From an uncultured Pelagibacteraceae bacterium (lineage in GTDB: Bacteria; Pseudomonadota; Alphaproteobacteria; Pelagibacterales; Pelagibacteraceae), in NCBI GenBank assembly GCA_902515095.1, contig CABXTC010000002.1:62001-126000 (forward strand): a stretch of DNA of 64,000 bases, read 5' to 3'. A program made the translations under genes and the position numbers. Below are positions 27,654-37,082 of this stretch, piece by piece (the first letter of the stretch is position 1; each line of letters begins with the position of its first letter). The notes under the pieces are model-generated. The model had not been told where the DNA came from, did not search any database, and was given only the letters and a program-made list of their open reading frames with translations.

Positions 27654-28738
27654 TATCTTAATTTAAGTGTAGCTAATCCTATCATTGCTAGAATTATAGA
27701 TATTATCCAAAATCGGATCACCACAGTTGATTCTGGCCAACCCTTCTTTTCAAAATGATGGTGGATTGGAGCCATTTTGAAAACTCTTTTTCCTGTAAGC
27801 TTGAATGAGATAACTTGCACTATTACAGAAACAGCCTCTAAAACAAATAGTCCACCTGTAATTGCTAAAACAATTTCATGTTTTGTTATTATTCCAATAG
27901 CTCCTAATGATCCTCCAAGAGATAAAGACCCAGTATCACCCATAAAAATTTTTGCAGGTGGTGCGTTAAACCACAAAAAACCTAAGCAAGAACCTATTAT
28001 TGCTCCACAAAAAATTGATATCTCTCCAGTACCCTCAATATATGGAATTTGTAGATAATTTGAAAATACAATATTCCCTGTTACATAGCTTATAAAAGCA
28101 AAACAAGTTGCAACTAATATAACTGGGACTGTGGCTAAACCATCTAGTCCATCAGTAAGATTTACAGCATTAGATGAGCCTATGATTACAAATATTGAGA
28201 ACGGTATAAAAAACCAACCTAAATTTAAAATTAAATTTTTAAAAAATGGAAAATATAAATTTGTTAAATCTGGATAATTATTTAAAGAAACAAATAAACT
28301 TACACCAATAATTGCTAATATTATTTGTAAAGTTATCTTTAATTTTGACGAAATTCCTGAAGAATTACTATATTTAATCTTTTTATAATCATCTAGTGCA
28401 CCAAGCAATCCAAATGAAACAGCGATGTATATGCAAAACAAAATATTAATATTTGATAAATCTGCCCATAAAATTACTGATATTAAAAGACCAAATAAAA
28501 TAATCACTCCTCCCATCGTGGGTGTTCCAATTTTTTTAACTATATGACCCTCTGGACCATCATTTCGGATAGGATTGTAAATTTTTTGTCTTGAGAAAAA
28601 ATTTATAAAAGGACCTCCAATAATAAGTACTATTATTAGTGAAGTAAAAAAAGATAATCCAGTTCTAAAAGTTAAATATTTAAAAACATTTAAAAAACCA
28701 AATGTGTCAACAAAATTTAGCAAAAACTGATAAAGCAT
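27653..28738 (-). CDS. mraY: Phospho-MurNAc-pentapeptide transferase MraY
   Basis: Integral membrane enzyme that forms lipid I on undecaprenyl phosphate. About ten membrane helices. Catalytic and binding motifs are DDYKK (about 116-120), NAVNLTDGLDGLA, the MGDTGSL loop and MAPIHHHFE with its histidine cluster. Length is 361 residues, standard. It follows the murE-murF fusion directly. Confidence 0.97.
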   Translation of the reverse strand: MLYQFLLNFVDTFGFLNVFKYLTFRTGLSFFTSLIIVLIIGGPFINFFSRQKIYNPIRNDGPEGHIVKKIGTPTMGGVIILFGLLISVILWADLSNINILFCIYIAVSFGLLGALDDYKKIKYSNSSGISSKLKITLQIILAIIGVSLFVSLNNYPDLTNLYFPFFKNLILNLGWFFIPFSIFVIIGSSNAVNLTDGLDGLATVPVILVATCFAFISYVTGNIVFSNYLQIPYIEGTGEISIFCGAIIGSCLGFLWFNAPPAKIFMGDTGSLSLGGSLGAIGIITKHEIVLAITGGLFVLEAVSVIVQVISFKLTGKRVFKMAPIHHHFEKKGWPESTVVIRFWIISIILAMIGLATLKLR

Positions 28739-31582
28739 TTAATTTGATCCTTTCAAGTTTCTTACTATCGTATTAAAACCTGTCGCATTTGAGGCTTTGA
28801 TCATTAAATAATCATTATTATCTATATCCTTTTTAATAAATTCAAAAATTTCTGATTTTTTTTTCAAAACTCTTCCCATCTTATGTTTCTTAAGTTTTTT
28901 AAATATTGAAGATATCACCTTTCCTTTAACATACACTTTATCAATATTTGTTTTATTAATTAATGGAGCGATAAATTCATGAAGTTTTTGCGAATGTGAT
29001 CCAAGTTCTAGCATATCACCAAGTAATAAATATTTTTGTGAATTTTTAAGATCAACTTTATCATAATTTAATATTGCAGATCTCAATGATAAAGGATTTG
29101 AATTGTAGCTCTCATCAATTAAATTAATTTTTTTTTTGTTAATTTGAATTTTAGAATGATCGCCTCTACCCTCGGGAATGTTAAAATTTAAAAAAGTATT
29201 TCTTTTTAATTTAAATATATCTTTATAAATGCTTATTACTGCCAATGAGCAAAGAGTATTGTAAATATTGTTTTGAAAATCATTAAACAATAAAAAATTT
29301 CTTTTTTTATTATTAAAACTAATCTTAATTTGATATCTTTTTTTAAGCTTCTTGATTTTAAAAAATTTAATATCTGCTTTTTGATTTTTGACACCAAAAG
29401 AAATTACTTTAATATTGTTTTGAAGGGCGATTTTTTTGTGTAATTTAAAAAAATTATCATCAGCATTCAATACAATGAAACCGTTAGGTTTTATATTCTT
29501 AATTATTTCTGCTTTAGCTAAAGCGATTTGATTAATATTTTTAAAATTTTTTGCATGTGCATAATTTATGTTTGTAATTACTCCAACATCTGGTTGGATA
29601 ATTTTTGATAAGTAATCAATTTCTCCTTTTTTATCCATTCCAACTTCTAAAATTCCAAAATCATCATTTTGTCTCAGATTTAAAATACTCAATGGTACTC
29701 CATATTTATTGTTATATGACTTTTGTGAAATACTTGCTTTAGAAATTTTTCCTAGTACTTTACCTAATAATTCTTTGAGTGTTGTTTTTCCACAGCTACC
29801 GGTTACCCCTATTATTTTTGTATCAATATTTTCTCTAAAAATTTTTGATATTTCTGTTAAAAACTTTAATGTGTTCTCTACTTTAATCTGACGTTTAATA
29901 TTTAATTTATTTTGAATACTATTTACAATAGCAAGTGATGCTTTTCTCTTAAATGACTGGACAACAAACTTATTCCCATCATTTTTTCTTCCTTTGATTG
30001 CAAAGAAAGCATCATTTTTATTAACTTCTCTAGAATTTATTCTGACATAATTTAAGGGTAGCGAAGGTGTTAATTTATTATTTCTAGATACTTCTTTAAT
30101 CAAATTAATTTTAAAACTATCAGATAAGCTTTTATTTTTAATTTTGATTTCTTTTAAAATAATTTTTCTGTCTGAAAAATTAATTTTTTTATTTCCAAAA
30201 TCTTGAGTTTTTTCATGCCCCTTTCCAGCAACTAATAATATATTACCTATGTTAAGTTCTTTAATAGATCTTGAAATTGCTTTTTCTCTATTTGAAATTT
30301 CTATAACTTTAGTTTTTTTAATTCCTTTTTTAATTTCTCCTCTAATCTTTTTTGGATTTTCTAATCTCGGATTATCATCTGTTAAATAGATTTCATCTGA
30401 ATAACTTGAGGCTATTTCACCCATTTTTGATCTTTTATTTTGATCTCTATTTCCACCACATCCAAATAGTAAAATTATCTTTTTATTTGGAAATTGTTCT
30501 CTAAGATTCAAAAGAGACATTTTTAAAGCCTCTGGTGTGTGTGCGTAATCAAGAATTACTTTTGACTTATTCTTAATATTACCAATTTTTTCAAGTCTTC
30601 CTTCTATTGGTTTAATTTTTGGAATTACATTTAAGATTTTATTTAAACTTAATTTACTATTATTTGCAGCAATAATTGACATTAAGATATTCTTTAATTG
30701 AATTTTTCCAATTAAGTTTAATTTAACATCTGTTATCAAATTTTTATATTTGATTTTAAGTAACTGTGACTCACCTTTAAAATTATGAGTTAAAATTTGA
30801 AAATTATTTGAGTTATTGGATATTGAGTGCAATCTTAACTTTTTTCTTAAAGCAATTTTTTTTATTATTTTAAATTCTGGTATAGATTGATCTGATATTA
30901 TTTTTCCTTTCTTTTTAATTAAATTGTTAAATAAATAAAGTTTTGCACTCAGATAATTCTTAAAATTTTTGTGATAATCTAAGTGATCGTGAGATAAATT
31001 TGTAAATATTCCTGAGTTAAATTTTAAACCATCAAGTCTGTTTTGTTGGAGCCCATGACTTGATGCCTCCATAATAACATTTTCTATTCTATTATTTTTT
31101 AGTCTTGTAAGTATTTTTCCCAATTCAATTGGATCTATCGTTGTATTGGATAAATCAAAATTAATATTTTTCGATTTAACACCTAAGGTGCCAATTGAGG
31201 CAACTTTTTTGTTGTTTAATTTTAATATTTGATAATAAAAATCTGTTACAGATGATTTTCCATTTGTTCCGGTAACAGCAATTATATTTTTTGGTATTTT
31301 GTTATAAATTTTAAAAGAAGTATCAGCTAATAATTTTCTGATATTTTTGGAATAAATATATAAAATTCCTTTACTAAATTCTTTAACTTTTTTTTCAGTT
31401 ACAATAATTTTAGAACCCTTTTTAACCGCTATCGGAATAAATTTATTTCCATCAACATTGTTGCCTTTAATAGCAAAAAATATATGATTTTTTTTTATAT
31501 TTTTACTTTCAAATGAAATACCTGAAAAATAAAATTTTTTATATTTTTTTTTTATATCTTTAAAATAATTTCCAAGAAACAT
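28739..31582 (-). CDS. murE-murF: Fused MurE-MurF ligase (UDP-MurNAc-tripeptide and -pentapeptide synthetase)
   Basis: One 947-residue open frame carries two complete Mur ligases. The MurE half (about 1-485) has the P-loop TGTNGKS (104-110), EASSHGLQQNRLDG, the SAKLYLF lysine and DDNPR (402-406), the motif linked to meso-diaminopimelate. The MurF half (about 510-947) has its own P-loop GVTGSCGKTT (592-601), QKSYNNKYGVPLS, GDMLELG and DESYNSNP. The two steps add diaminopimelate and then D-Ala-D-Ala consecutively, so fusion couples neighbouring reactions. The join (about 480-510) shows no stop or frameshift. Fused MurE-MurF proteins are known in some other bacteria. Flanked by ftsI and mraY as usual. 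Confidence 0.95.
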   Translation of the reverse strand: MFLGNYFKDIKKKYKKFYFSGISFESKNIKKNHIFFAIKGNNVDGNKFIPIAVKKGSKIIVTEKKVKEFSKGILYIYSKNIRKLLADTSFKIYNKIPKNIIAVTGTNGKSSVTDFYYQILKLNNKKVASIGTLGVKSKNINFDLSNTTIDPIELGKILTRLKNNRIENVIMEASSHGLQQNRLDGLKFNSGIFTNLSHDHLDYHKNFKNYLSAKLYLFNNLIKKKGKIISDQSIPEFKIIKKIALRKKLRLHSISNNSNNFQILTHNFKGESQLLKIKYKNLITDVKLNLIGKIQLKNILMSIIAANNSKLSLNKILNVIPKIKPIEGRLEKIGNIKNKSKVILDYAHTPEALKMSLLNLREQFPNKKIILLFGCGGNRDQNKRSKMGEIASSYSDEIYLTDDNPRLENPKKIRGEIKKGIKKTKVIEISNREKAISRSIKELNIGNILLVAGKGHEKTQDFGNKKINFSDRKIILKEIKIKNKSLSDSFKINLIKEVSRNNKLTPSLPLNYVRINSREVNKNDAFFAIKGRKNDGNKFVVQSFKRKASLAIVNSIQNKLNIKRQIKVENTLKFLTEISKIFRENIDTKIIGVTGSCGKTTLKELLGKVLGKISKASISQKSYNNKYGVPLSILNLRQNDDFGILEVGMDKKGEIDYLSKIIQPDVGVITNINYAHAKNFKNINQIALAKAEIIKNIKPNGFIVLNADDNFFKLHKKIALQNNIKVISFGVKNQKADIKFFKIKKLKKRYQIKISFNNKKRNFLLFNDFQNNIYNTLCSLAVISIYKDIFKLKRNTFLNFNIPEGRGDHSKIQINKKKINLIDESYNSNPLSLRSAILNYDKVDLKNSQKYLLLGDMLELGSHSQKLHEFIAPLINKTNIDKVYVKGKVISSIFKKLKKHKMGRVLKKKSEIFEFIKKDIDNNDYLMIKASNATGFNTIVRNLKGSN

Positions 31583-31584
31583 TA

Positions 31585-33270
31585 CTAATAAACTTGTATA
31601 TATTTTGTGGCTAAAATAGGCCCAATTTTTTCTATGATTTGACCCGCAACTTCAACAGTTGTCCATCCTGCAGTATTAAATGGAGTACCTTTATATTTGA
31701 TACCAGAACCATCTCTATAATTATAAATATAATCACTATTTGTTTTAGGTTCGTCTAACATAACCACCAAGCTATATTTAGGATTTGAAGCTGGAAAAAT
31801 TGATGCAAAAGTATTAATTTTTTTTCTAGAGTAACCTCCAGCACTAGTTTTTTCCGCAGTTCCAGTTTTCCCCGCTACCTCATATCCATCGACATTTGCT
31901 AAAGAAGCTGTTCCATCTTTTGAAGTAACAATTTTTCTTAAGATCGGAATTAAATCATCCGAAACATTTTCATTAAAGACTCTCTCACCTTTTAAATACG
32001 AATTTTTTTTTATTAGTGTGGGGCTTATTTTATAACCACCATTTCCAATTATTGCATAAGCATTTGCTAACTGTAAAATTGTAGTTGTAATACCATGACC
32101 ATAAGAGGTTGTCGCAAGTTTACACTTTCCCCATTTGAATGATATTGGTTGACCTATTTCTTCAATATCAAATTTGATTGAATCTGTTAAATCTAAATTT
32201 TTTAAAAACCCTTTAAACTTTTCAATTCCAATGGCTTGACCAATTCTTACTGATCCAATATTTCCTGAACGAATTAATATTTCCTCAGCAGTTAAATCTG
32301 ACGGGATTTTTTTATCATACTCACTAATTGTATTCCCTCCACATTTTATACTTTTCTTTAAATTATTAAATCTCGTATCAGTGGTTATAATTCCTTTATC
32401 TAATGCTGCTGCTAAAGTAAAAGTTTTAAATACAGAACCTAATTCATAAACACCTTTAGTGGCTCTATTAATATAATTGATATCAATAATATTTTTTCTT
32501 TTATTAGGGTCAAAATCTGGCAATGATATTATTGAAATTATTTCGCCATTATTAATATCCATTAAAATTGCAGCACTACCAATGGTGTTAAAGATCTTGT
32601 TATATTTTAAAAGTTCCTCTCGTATCAAAAACTGAATATCTTTATCTACTGTAAGTTTAATTGAGTTAATATTCTTTTTTAAATCTGGGTCTAAAGTCTT
32701 TTCTAATCCAGAAATTCCAAAATTGTTGTCATCGATTTGACCAATAATATGACTGAACAAATTTTTTTGAGGATATACTCTTGTTAAAGTTTTGTGAGGC
32801 TTAATTGCTTTATCACCAAGCATCATTAGCTTTTCGTAATTCTCATCAGAAATTTTTTTTTCAAACCAGAAAAATTTTTTTTTATTAAGTTTAGAACGAA
32901 TTAACTCATAATTTTTATTTGGAAAAATATATTTGAGATTTATTATTAATTTTTTTTCATCTATTATCTCAACTGGATTAATGCCAATATCAATTGAATT
33001 GACAGTTTTGGCCAAAAAGTTATTGTCTCTATCTACGATATTTGCCCTTTGTATTTTATTGAATGAGTTAAAACTTTTTGAAATTTGTGGTTTATAATTT
33101 TTAGAACCAAGATGAACCAAATTTATAAAATAAATAATAGATAGAAAAAAAAAAATAAAAAAAATAAATGCAATTCTATTAAATTTTATGTTTAGATTTT
33201 TTTGATTATCTTTAAAATCAAACCTATCTTTCTCCTCTTGTAGAATAAATTTTGAAGTATTATTTTTCAT
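31585..33270 (-). CDS. ftsI: Septal peptidoglycan transpeptidase FtsI (PBP3)
   Basis: Class B penicillin-binding protein that crosslinks septal peptidoglycan with FtsW. A membrane anchor at about 31-52 is followed by a dimerisation/pedestal domain and the transpeptidase domain with SVFK (Ser279), an SGN motif (RSGNIGS) and KTGTAEKTS (Lys468). Length is 561 residues. The start overlaps the ftsL end by 11 bases. Confidence 0.96.
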   Translation of the reverse strand: MKNNTSKFILQEEKDRFDFKDNQKNLNIKFNRIAFIFFIFFFLSIIYFINLVHLGSKNYKPQISKSFNSFNKIQRANIVDRDNNFLAKTVNSIDIGINPVEIIDEKKLIINLKYIFPNKNYELIRSKLNKKKFFWFEKKISDENYEKLMMLGDKAIKPHKTLTRVYPQKNLFSHIIGQIDDNNFGISGLEKTLDPDLKKNINSIKLTVDKDIQFLIREELLKYNKIFNTIGSAAILMDINNGEIISIISLPDFDPNKRKNIIDINYINRATKGVYELGSVFKTFTLAAALDKGIITTDTRFNNLKKSIKCGGNTISEYDKKIPSDLTAEEILIRSGNIGSVRIGQAIGIEKFKGFLKNLDLTDSIKFDIEEIGQPISFKWGKCKLATTSYGHGITTTILQLANAYAIIGNGGYKISPTLIKKNSYLKGERVFNENVSDDLIPILRKIVTSKDGTASLANVDGYEVAGKTGTAEKTSAGGYSRKKINTFASIFPASNPKYSLVVMLDEPKTNSDYIYNYRDGSGIKYKGTPFNTAGWTTVEVAGQIIEKIGPILATKYIQVY

Positions 33271-33574
33271 TGAATTTAGTAATTAAAATTTTCTTGATTT
33301 CAATATTTTTTCCAGAAAAATCTATACTTCTAATCTCGTCAATTTTTTTCTCTTTAAGTTCATTTTCAAAATAAAGTTTTTGATAATTCATCAATTTTTC
33401 TGCAGAACTAAGATAGTCAAATTCTAGTTTTAGATCATCTAATTGAATGTTTGAATTTAGAATTCTTTCATTTAAGACAAATATTTCTTCTTCGATTTTT
33501 TTAGTAGAATTTTTTATTAGTGAGGTAATTAAAATAAGTGTAAAAATTAAACTAATTAAAAAAATTTTTTTCAT
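33260..33574 (-). CDS. ftsL: FtsL-like small bitopic division protein
   Basis: 104 residues with an N-terminal membrane helix (about 3-20) followed by a predicted coiled coil ([37 protein letters not shown]). This is the architecture of FtsL, which forms the FtsQLB activator of FtsWI. The call rests on architecture and position between rsmH (4-base overlap) and ftsI (11-base overlap), because FtsL sequences diverge strongly. Confidence 0.82.
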   Translation of the reverse strand: MKKIFLISLIFTLILITSLIKNSTKKIEEEIFVLNERILNSNIQLDDLKLEFDYLSSAEKLMNYQKLYFENELKEKKIDEIRSIDFSGKNIEIKKILITKFNEK

Positions 33575-34578
33575 AAGTTTTTCCCAAACTCTTCGATCTC
33601 TATTAAATGATTAAACTTTTCCAAAATATCAGTATTAAAATCATAAAAATTTTCTTTTTTAATTAAATATCTTAACTTTGCAGATCTGGATGGATGGTTT
33701 TCACTGAGTTCTTTATTTGAGGGAGTAATTGGTTTTTTTTGCATCATTTTAAATTTAATTTCTTCTTGTTTTTTTTTTGGTTGGTATCTCGAGATACTTT
33801 TATGTTCAGACAGATTTTTAAAAAAATATTTAACAATTTTATCTTCTAGGGAGTGAAATGTTACCACAGCTAAGATACCATCCTTTTTCAAAACCCTGGC
33901 TGCATTTATCATTCCATAAATTAACTCACTTATTTCTTTATTTACAAATATTCTCAGTGCTTGAAAAACTTTTGTAGCACTATGTGTTTTAAATTTTTTT
34001 TTTTTACAACTTTCAATAATTCTAACCAACTCAGGTGTATCAATATTTTTGTGTAATCTTTCTTTTAAGATTTTTTTAACAATTATTTTTGAGTCTTTTT
34101 CTTCTCCAAAGAACTTGAAAATTTTTTCAAGTTCTTTACCATCTAATTTATTGATAACTTCATTTGCAGAAAATTTATTTAATCCCATCCTCATATCTAG
34201 TGCTCCAATAGAGTTGAAGGATAAACCTTTTTTTGGATCTTTAATTTGACTAAAAGAATAACCTAAATCAAATATAACACCTTTGATGTTCTCATTTTTT
34301 AATTTCAAGTTGCTAAGCATGCTAAAATTTAAATTTTTAAAGATAAAATGATTTGGAAATTTTTTTTCAAATTCCTTTGCAATTATTGAACTATCTATAT
34401 CCCTATCAATACCTATAACTTTATTGTTTTTATTTTTAAGAATTTCTTGAGTGTATCCGCCTTGTCCAAATGTACAGTCAATAAATGTGCCACCATATTG
34501 AGGGGAAATAATGCTAATAATTTCTTTTAGCAGTACTGGATAATGTTTAACTCTATCCTGTACTATGGTGGCTTCCAT
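33571..34578 (-). CDS. rsmH: 16S rRNA (cytosine1402-N4)-methyltransferase RsmH
   Basis: SAM-dependent methylation of C1402 in the ribosomal P site. It has HYPVLLKEI, the SAM motif [15 protein letters not shown], the [19 protein letters not shown] region with MRMG, and the C-terminal [13 protein letters not shown] and [11 protein letters not shown]. Length is 335 residues. In the canonical cluster it directly follows mraZ; here ftsZ is inserted between them. Confidence 0.96.
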   Translation of the reverse strand: MEATIVQDRVKHYPVLLKEIISIISPQYGGTFIDCTFGQGGYTQEILKNKNNKVIGIDRDIDSSIIAKEFEKKFPNHFIFKNLNFSMLSNLKLKNENIKGVIFDLGYSFSQIKDPKKGLSFNSIGALDMRMGLNKFSANEVINKLDGKELEKIFKFFGEEKDSKIIVKKILKERLHKNIDTPELVRIIESCKKKKFKTHSATKVFQALRIFVNKEISELIYGMINAARVLKKDGILAVVTFHSLEDKIVKYFFKNLSEHKSISRYQPKKKQEEIKFKMMQKKPITPSNKELSENHPSRSAKLRYLIKKENFYDFNTDILEKFNHLIEIEEFGKNL

Positions 34579-34596
34579 TTATTTTTTCGAAGACCA

Positions 34597-36063
34597 TTAA
34601 TTTTTTTGTCTTCTTAAAAATGCAGGTATTTCTAAATCATCCTCCTGATCTTCATTTTCAGATGATAATAATTCCTCTGAATTAGATGTTTCATTTTCAG
34701 AGCTAAATAAATCTGGTGCATCATTATCAACTCCAAATTCTTTTAAATCATTGTCTGATTTTTCTTCCTCAGTTGTGTCTTCCATTGCCTCTTTGGTGAA
34801 AGAATTTTCATCGTCCTGAGTGGTATTCTCAATTATACTATTAACTTCTTGATTTTTTAGAAGCTCTTCATGATATTGGTTGTTGATTTGATTTATATTT
34901 TCATTTGCAATTGTTTCACTGGTACTTTCAGCAATTACCTCATTATCTAATTTCAAAGCATTAGCACCACTTGAAATTGGATTATTGCTTGAAAAATTAA
35001 ATGAGTTGTTATTCGTTAAATTAGAAAAATCAGAATAACCTGGATTTCTATTCTGAATTCTATGAACCATGTTTATTACCGATTTTGTCTCAGGTTGTTG
35101 GCCATCTAATGAAGTAGCAACAATTGATACTCTAATTTTTCCATCAAGAGATGGGTCTGTTATTGCGCCAATAATAACTTCTGCATCAGCTTCAACTTCA
35201 GATCTAATTTTATTTACAACCTCATCAACTTCAAATAATTTAAGATCTTTGCCACCAGTTATGTTTACTAATAACCCTTTGGCACCTTTTAGGGTGTAAT
35301 CGTCAATTAAAGGATTGCTTATCGCCATTTCAGTAGCTTTCATAGCTCTTCCTTCGCCTTCGGCCTCTCCAGTTCCCATCATTGCTTTACCCATAGATGC
35401 CATTACTGTTTCAACGTCAGCAAAATCTAAATTTATTATTCCTGGTCTGACCATTAAATCTGTAACACTTTGCACGCCATGCATTAAAACATTATTTGAA
35501 AGATTAAATGATTCCTCAAAAGTAGTTTGTTCATTTGCAATCTTAAATAAATTTTGATTTGGAATTACTATAATTGTATCTACATGTTTTCTTAATTCTT
35601 CTAAACCTATTTGAGCTCTTCTCATTCTTGATGGACCCTCGTATAAAAATGGTAGTGTCACTACTCCAACAGTCAAAATATTTAACTCTTTTGCAGCTCT
35701 TGCAATTACATGTGCGGCACCAGTTCCTGTACCACCACCCATTCCAGCGGCTATAAATACCATGTTTGCGCCTTGTAAAACATTAATTATCTCATTGAGA
35801 GACTCATCAGCTGCAGCTTGACCTATATCAATTTTTGCACCTGCGCCTAAGCCTTTAGTTAAATTTAAACCTATTTGAATTTTTGATTTTGCTTTACTGT
35901 GTTTTAAATCTTGTGCGTCAGTATTAACGGCAATAAATTCAACTCCTTGCATTCCATTTTCAATCATTTCGTTAATCGCATTTCCACCTGCTCCACCAAC
36001 TCCCATTACCAAAAGTCTTGGTTGTAGTTCTTTAATCTCTGGTGTTTTAAAGTTAATTGTCAT
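34597..36063 (-). CDS. ftsZ: Cell division GTPase FtsZ (relocated behind mraZ)
   Basis: Tubulin homologue that forms the Z-ring. The GTP-binding signature GGGTGTGAA is at about 109-117 and the synergy loop NLDFADVET at about 211. An acidic Asn/Glu/Ser-rich linker of roughly 140 residues leads to a conserved tail ([10 protein letters not shown]) that normally binds FtsA. Length is 488 residues. A strong ribosome-binding site (GGGGGAT) lies ahead of the start. Its position between mraZ and rsmH is unusual, since it normally follows ftsA. The intact tail implies it still has a membrane-tethering partner. Confidence 0.97.
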   Translation of the reverse strand: MTINFKTPEIKELQPRLLVMGVGGAGGNAINEMIENGMQGVEFIAVNTDAQDLKHSKAKSKIQIGLNLTKGLGAGAKIDIGQAAADESLNEIINVLQGANMVFIAAGMGGGTGTGAAHVIARAAKELNILTVGVVTLPFLYEGPSRMRRAQIGLEELRKHVDTIIVIPNQNLFKIANEQTTFEESFNLSNNVLMHGVQSVTDLMVRPGIINLDFADVETVMASMGKAMMGTGEAEGEGRAMKATEMAISNPLIDDYTLKGAKGLLVNITGGKDLKLFEVDEVVNKIRSEVEADAEVIIGAITDPSLDGKIRVSIVATSLDGQQPETKSVINMVHRIQNRNPGYSDFSNLTNNNSFNFSSNNPISSGANALKLDNEVIAESTSETIANENINQINNQYHEELLKNQEVNSIIENTTQDDENSFTKEAMEDTTEEEKSDNDLKEFGVDNDAPDLFSSENETSNSEELLSSENEDQEDDLEIPAFLRRQKN

Positions 36064-36089
36064 CTTGTTATCCCCCGTTATTTATTAAG

Positions 36090-36533
36090 TTAATGCTCCC
36101 ATTTAAGACCAGCACGATTTAGATTTGCTTTTTTTCTTGCATTGACCTTAAATTTTTCAAAAATTGTTGGTTCCCATATTTGGAAAGTTTTTCCCTGACC
36201 AACAAACACCATGCTATTTTTGATTTTTGCATGTTTTAGTAATTTTGGTGTAAGTGAAATTCTTCCTTCACTATCAAATTGTAAATTTATACTTTCTGAC
36301 AATATCGATGTAGCAAAAAAATCTCTTTTTTCCTCAAATGGGCTTAAAGAGTCTATTGAATTTGAAATTTTTTCAACCCTGTCTTGAGGCCATGCTTCTA
36401 TTGACTGGTTATTAAATGATGGATAACAAATCACTCCATTGTATCCTAAATTAGATAAATAAGATCTAAAGCTTGCCGGCACCGACACCCTTCCTTTTTT
36501 GTCTAATTTGTTTTCGTAGGTTGATAAAAACAT
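36090..36533 (-). CDS. mraZ: Transcriptional regulator MraZ
   Basis: First gene of the division and wall cluster; a DNA-binding protein with two AbrB/SpoVT-like halves. Each half has the conserved pattern (LDKKGRVSVPASFRSYL near residue 11 and FDSEGRISLTPKLLKHA near 87). Length is 147 residues. MraZ of other bacteria represses its own operon by binding TGGG-type direct repeats ahead of mraZ, and three such repeats lie 30-53 bases upstream of this gene. Confidence 0.96.
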   Translation of the reverse strand: MFLSTYENKLDKKGRVSVPASFRSYLSNLGYNGVICYPSFNNQSIEAWPQDRVEKISNSIDSLSPFEEKRDFFATSILSESINLQFDSEGRISLTPKLLKHAKIKNSMVFVGQGKTFQIWEPTIFEKFKVNARKKANLNRAGLKWEH

Positions 36534-36562
36534 AAACCATAAAATCCTTTATTCCCCGTATA

Positions 36563-36586
36563 TGGGAATATTTGGGATATTATGGG
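36563..36586 (+). promoter_or_regulatory. Likely MraZ operator: three TGGG repeats at 10-bp spacing
   Basis: TGGG occurs at 36563, 36573 and 36583, exactly one helical turn apart, written on the plus strand (antisense to mraZ). MraZ is known to bind TGGG-type repeats with short spacers ahead of its own gene. The array runs from inside the promoter spacer, across the -10 element and onto the predicted start point, so bound MraZ should block transcription. Spacing and overlap are seen directly; binding is inferred. Confidence 0.75.
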
Positions 36587-36605
36587 TTTTTAAGCTAAGT
36601 GTCAA
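36577..36605 (-). promoter_or_regulatory. Near-consensus sigma-70 promoter of the mraZ/ftsZ cluster
   Basis: On the minus strand TTGACA (36600-36605) is followed by a 17-base spacer and TAATAT (36577-36582), one mismatch from a perfect promoter. The start point would lie around 36568-36571, giving a leader of about 35 bases before mraZ. It is the best promoter match I found in the window and is overlapped by the TGGG array. Confidence 0.75.
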
Positions 36606-36638
36606 TACATTCAATTTAAAGTTTAAATCAATACATTC
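36602..36638. repeat. 11-bp direct repeat between rnpB and mraZ
   Basis: TCAATACATTC occurs at 36602-36612 and again at 36628-36638, a 26-base period. The first copy overlaps the -35 box of the mraZ promoter. The second copy also carries a TTGA in the same orientation but has no good -10 partner. It may be a site for a second regulator or a remnant of promoter duplication. The remaining bases of this rnpB-mraZ gap hold nothing else I can name. Confidence 0.35.
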
Positions 36639-36683
36639 CTTGAAATTTTGACGACATTAAATTGATAATTCTAATTAAAAGAT

Positions 36684-37042
36684 GATGCTAGATAAACTAT
36701 AAGCCGGGTTCTGTCATTTAAACCTATCATTTCTCTAGGCTTGAAATCTCTTTCAAACTCAAGCGACTAACCCAGATGACTAGCCAAGGATGGCTTTTAG
36801 TTTTTTAACAATGTCACCTCTACTTAGTCTTGCTCCCAGTGGGGTTTTCCAGCGTTCATTGTTACCAATGGAACCGGTGTGCTCTTACCACACCTTTTCA
36901 CCCTTGCCATGTTATGGCGGTTTATTTTCTGTGGCACTATCCCTAGGGTTTCCCCCGCCAGGTGTTACCTGGCACTGTATCCTTGCGGAGCCCGGACTTT
37001 CCTCTTTAATTTCTTAAAGCGATAAGTCATTTATCTAGCATT
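36684..37042 (-). ncRNA. rnpB: RNase P RNA (bacterial class A)
   Basis: Catalytic RNA that processes tRNA 5' ends. Read on the minus strand, the P1 helix pairs 37030-37041 with 36685-36696 (ATGCTAGATAAA and its complement). Conserved blocks include GAGGAAAGTCCGGGCTCC near the 5' end, a GTGCCAGGTAACACCTGGC hairpin, GTGAAAAGGTGTGG, and the 3' AACCCGGCTTATAG. Length is about 359 bases, with ends placed from P1 pairing. A plus-strand open frame over it is a shadow. It lies just upstream of mraZ on the same strand. Confidence 0.95.
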
Positions 37043-37047
37043 TACAA

Positions 37048-37076
37048 TCTATAATTAAATTAATTTTTTTCAACAA
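37048..37076 (-). promoter_or_regulatory. Probable rnpB promoter
   Basis: On the minus strand TTGTTG (37071-37076), a 17-base spacer and TATAGA (37048-37053) place a start point about six bases on, at the 5' edge of the P1 helix near 37042. The agreement between promoter spacing and the independently placed RNA end supports it. It fits in the 40-base gap after the amidase stop. Confidence 0.55.
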
Positions 37077-37082
37077 TAAATA

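Noticed and set aside
35069..35756. Several short plus-strand frames over ftsZ
   Set aside because: Shadow frames of a strongly conserved gene, with no ribosome-binding sites and no family resemblance.
36790..37017. 75-residue plus-strand open frame
   Set aside because: It is antisense to the RNase P RNA; such frames over rnpB are common artefacts.
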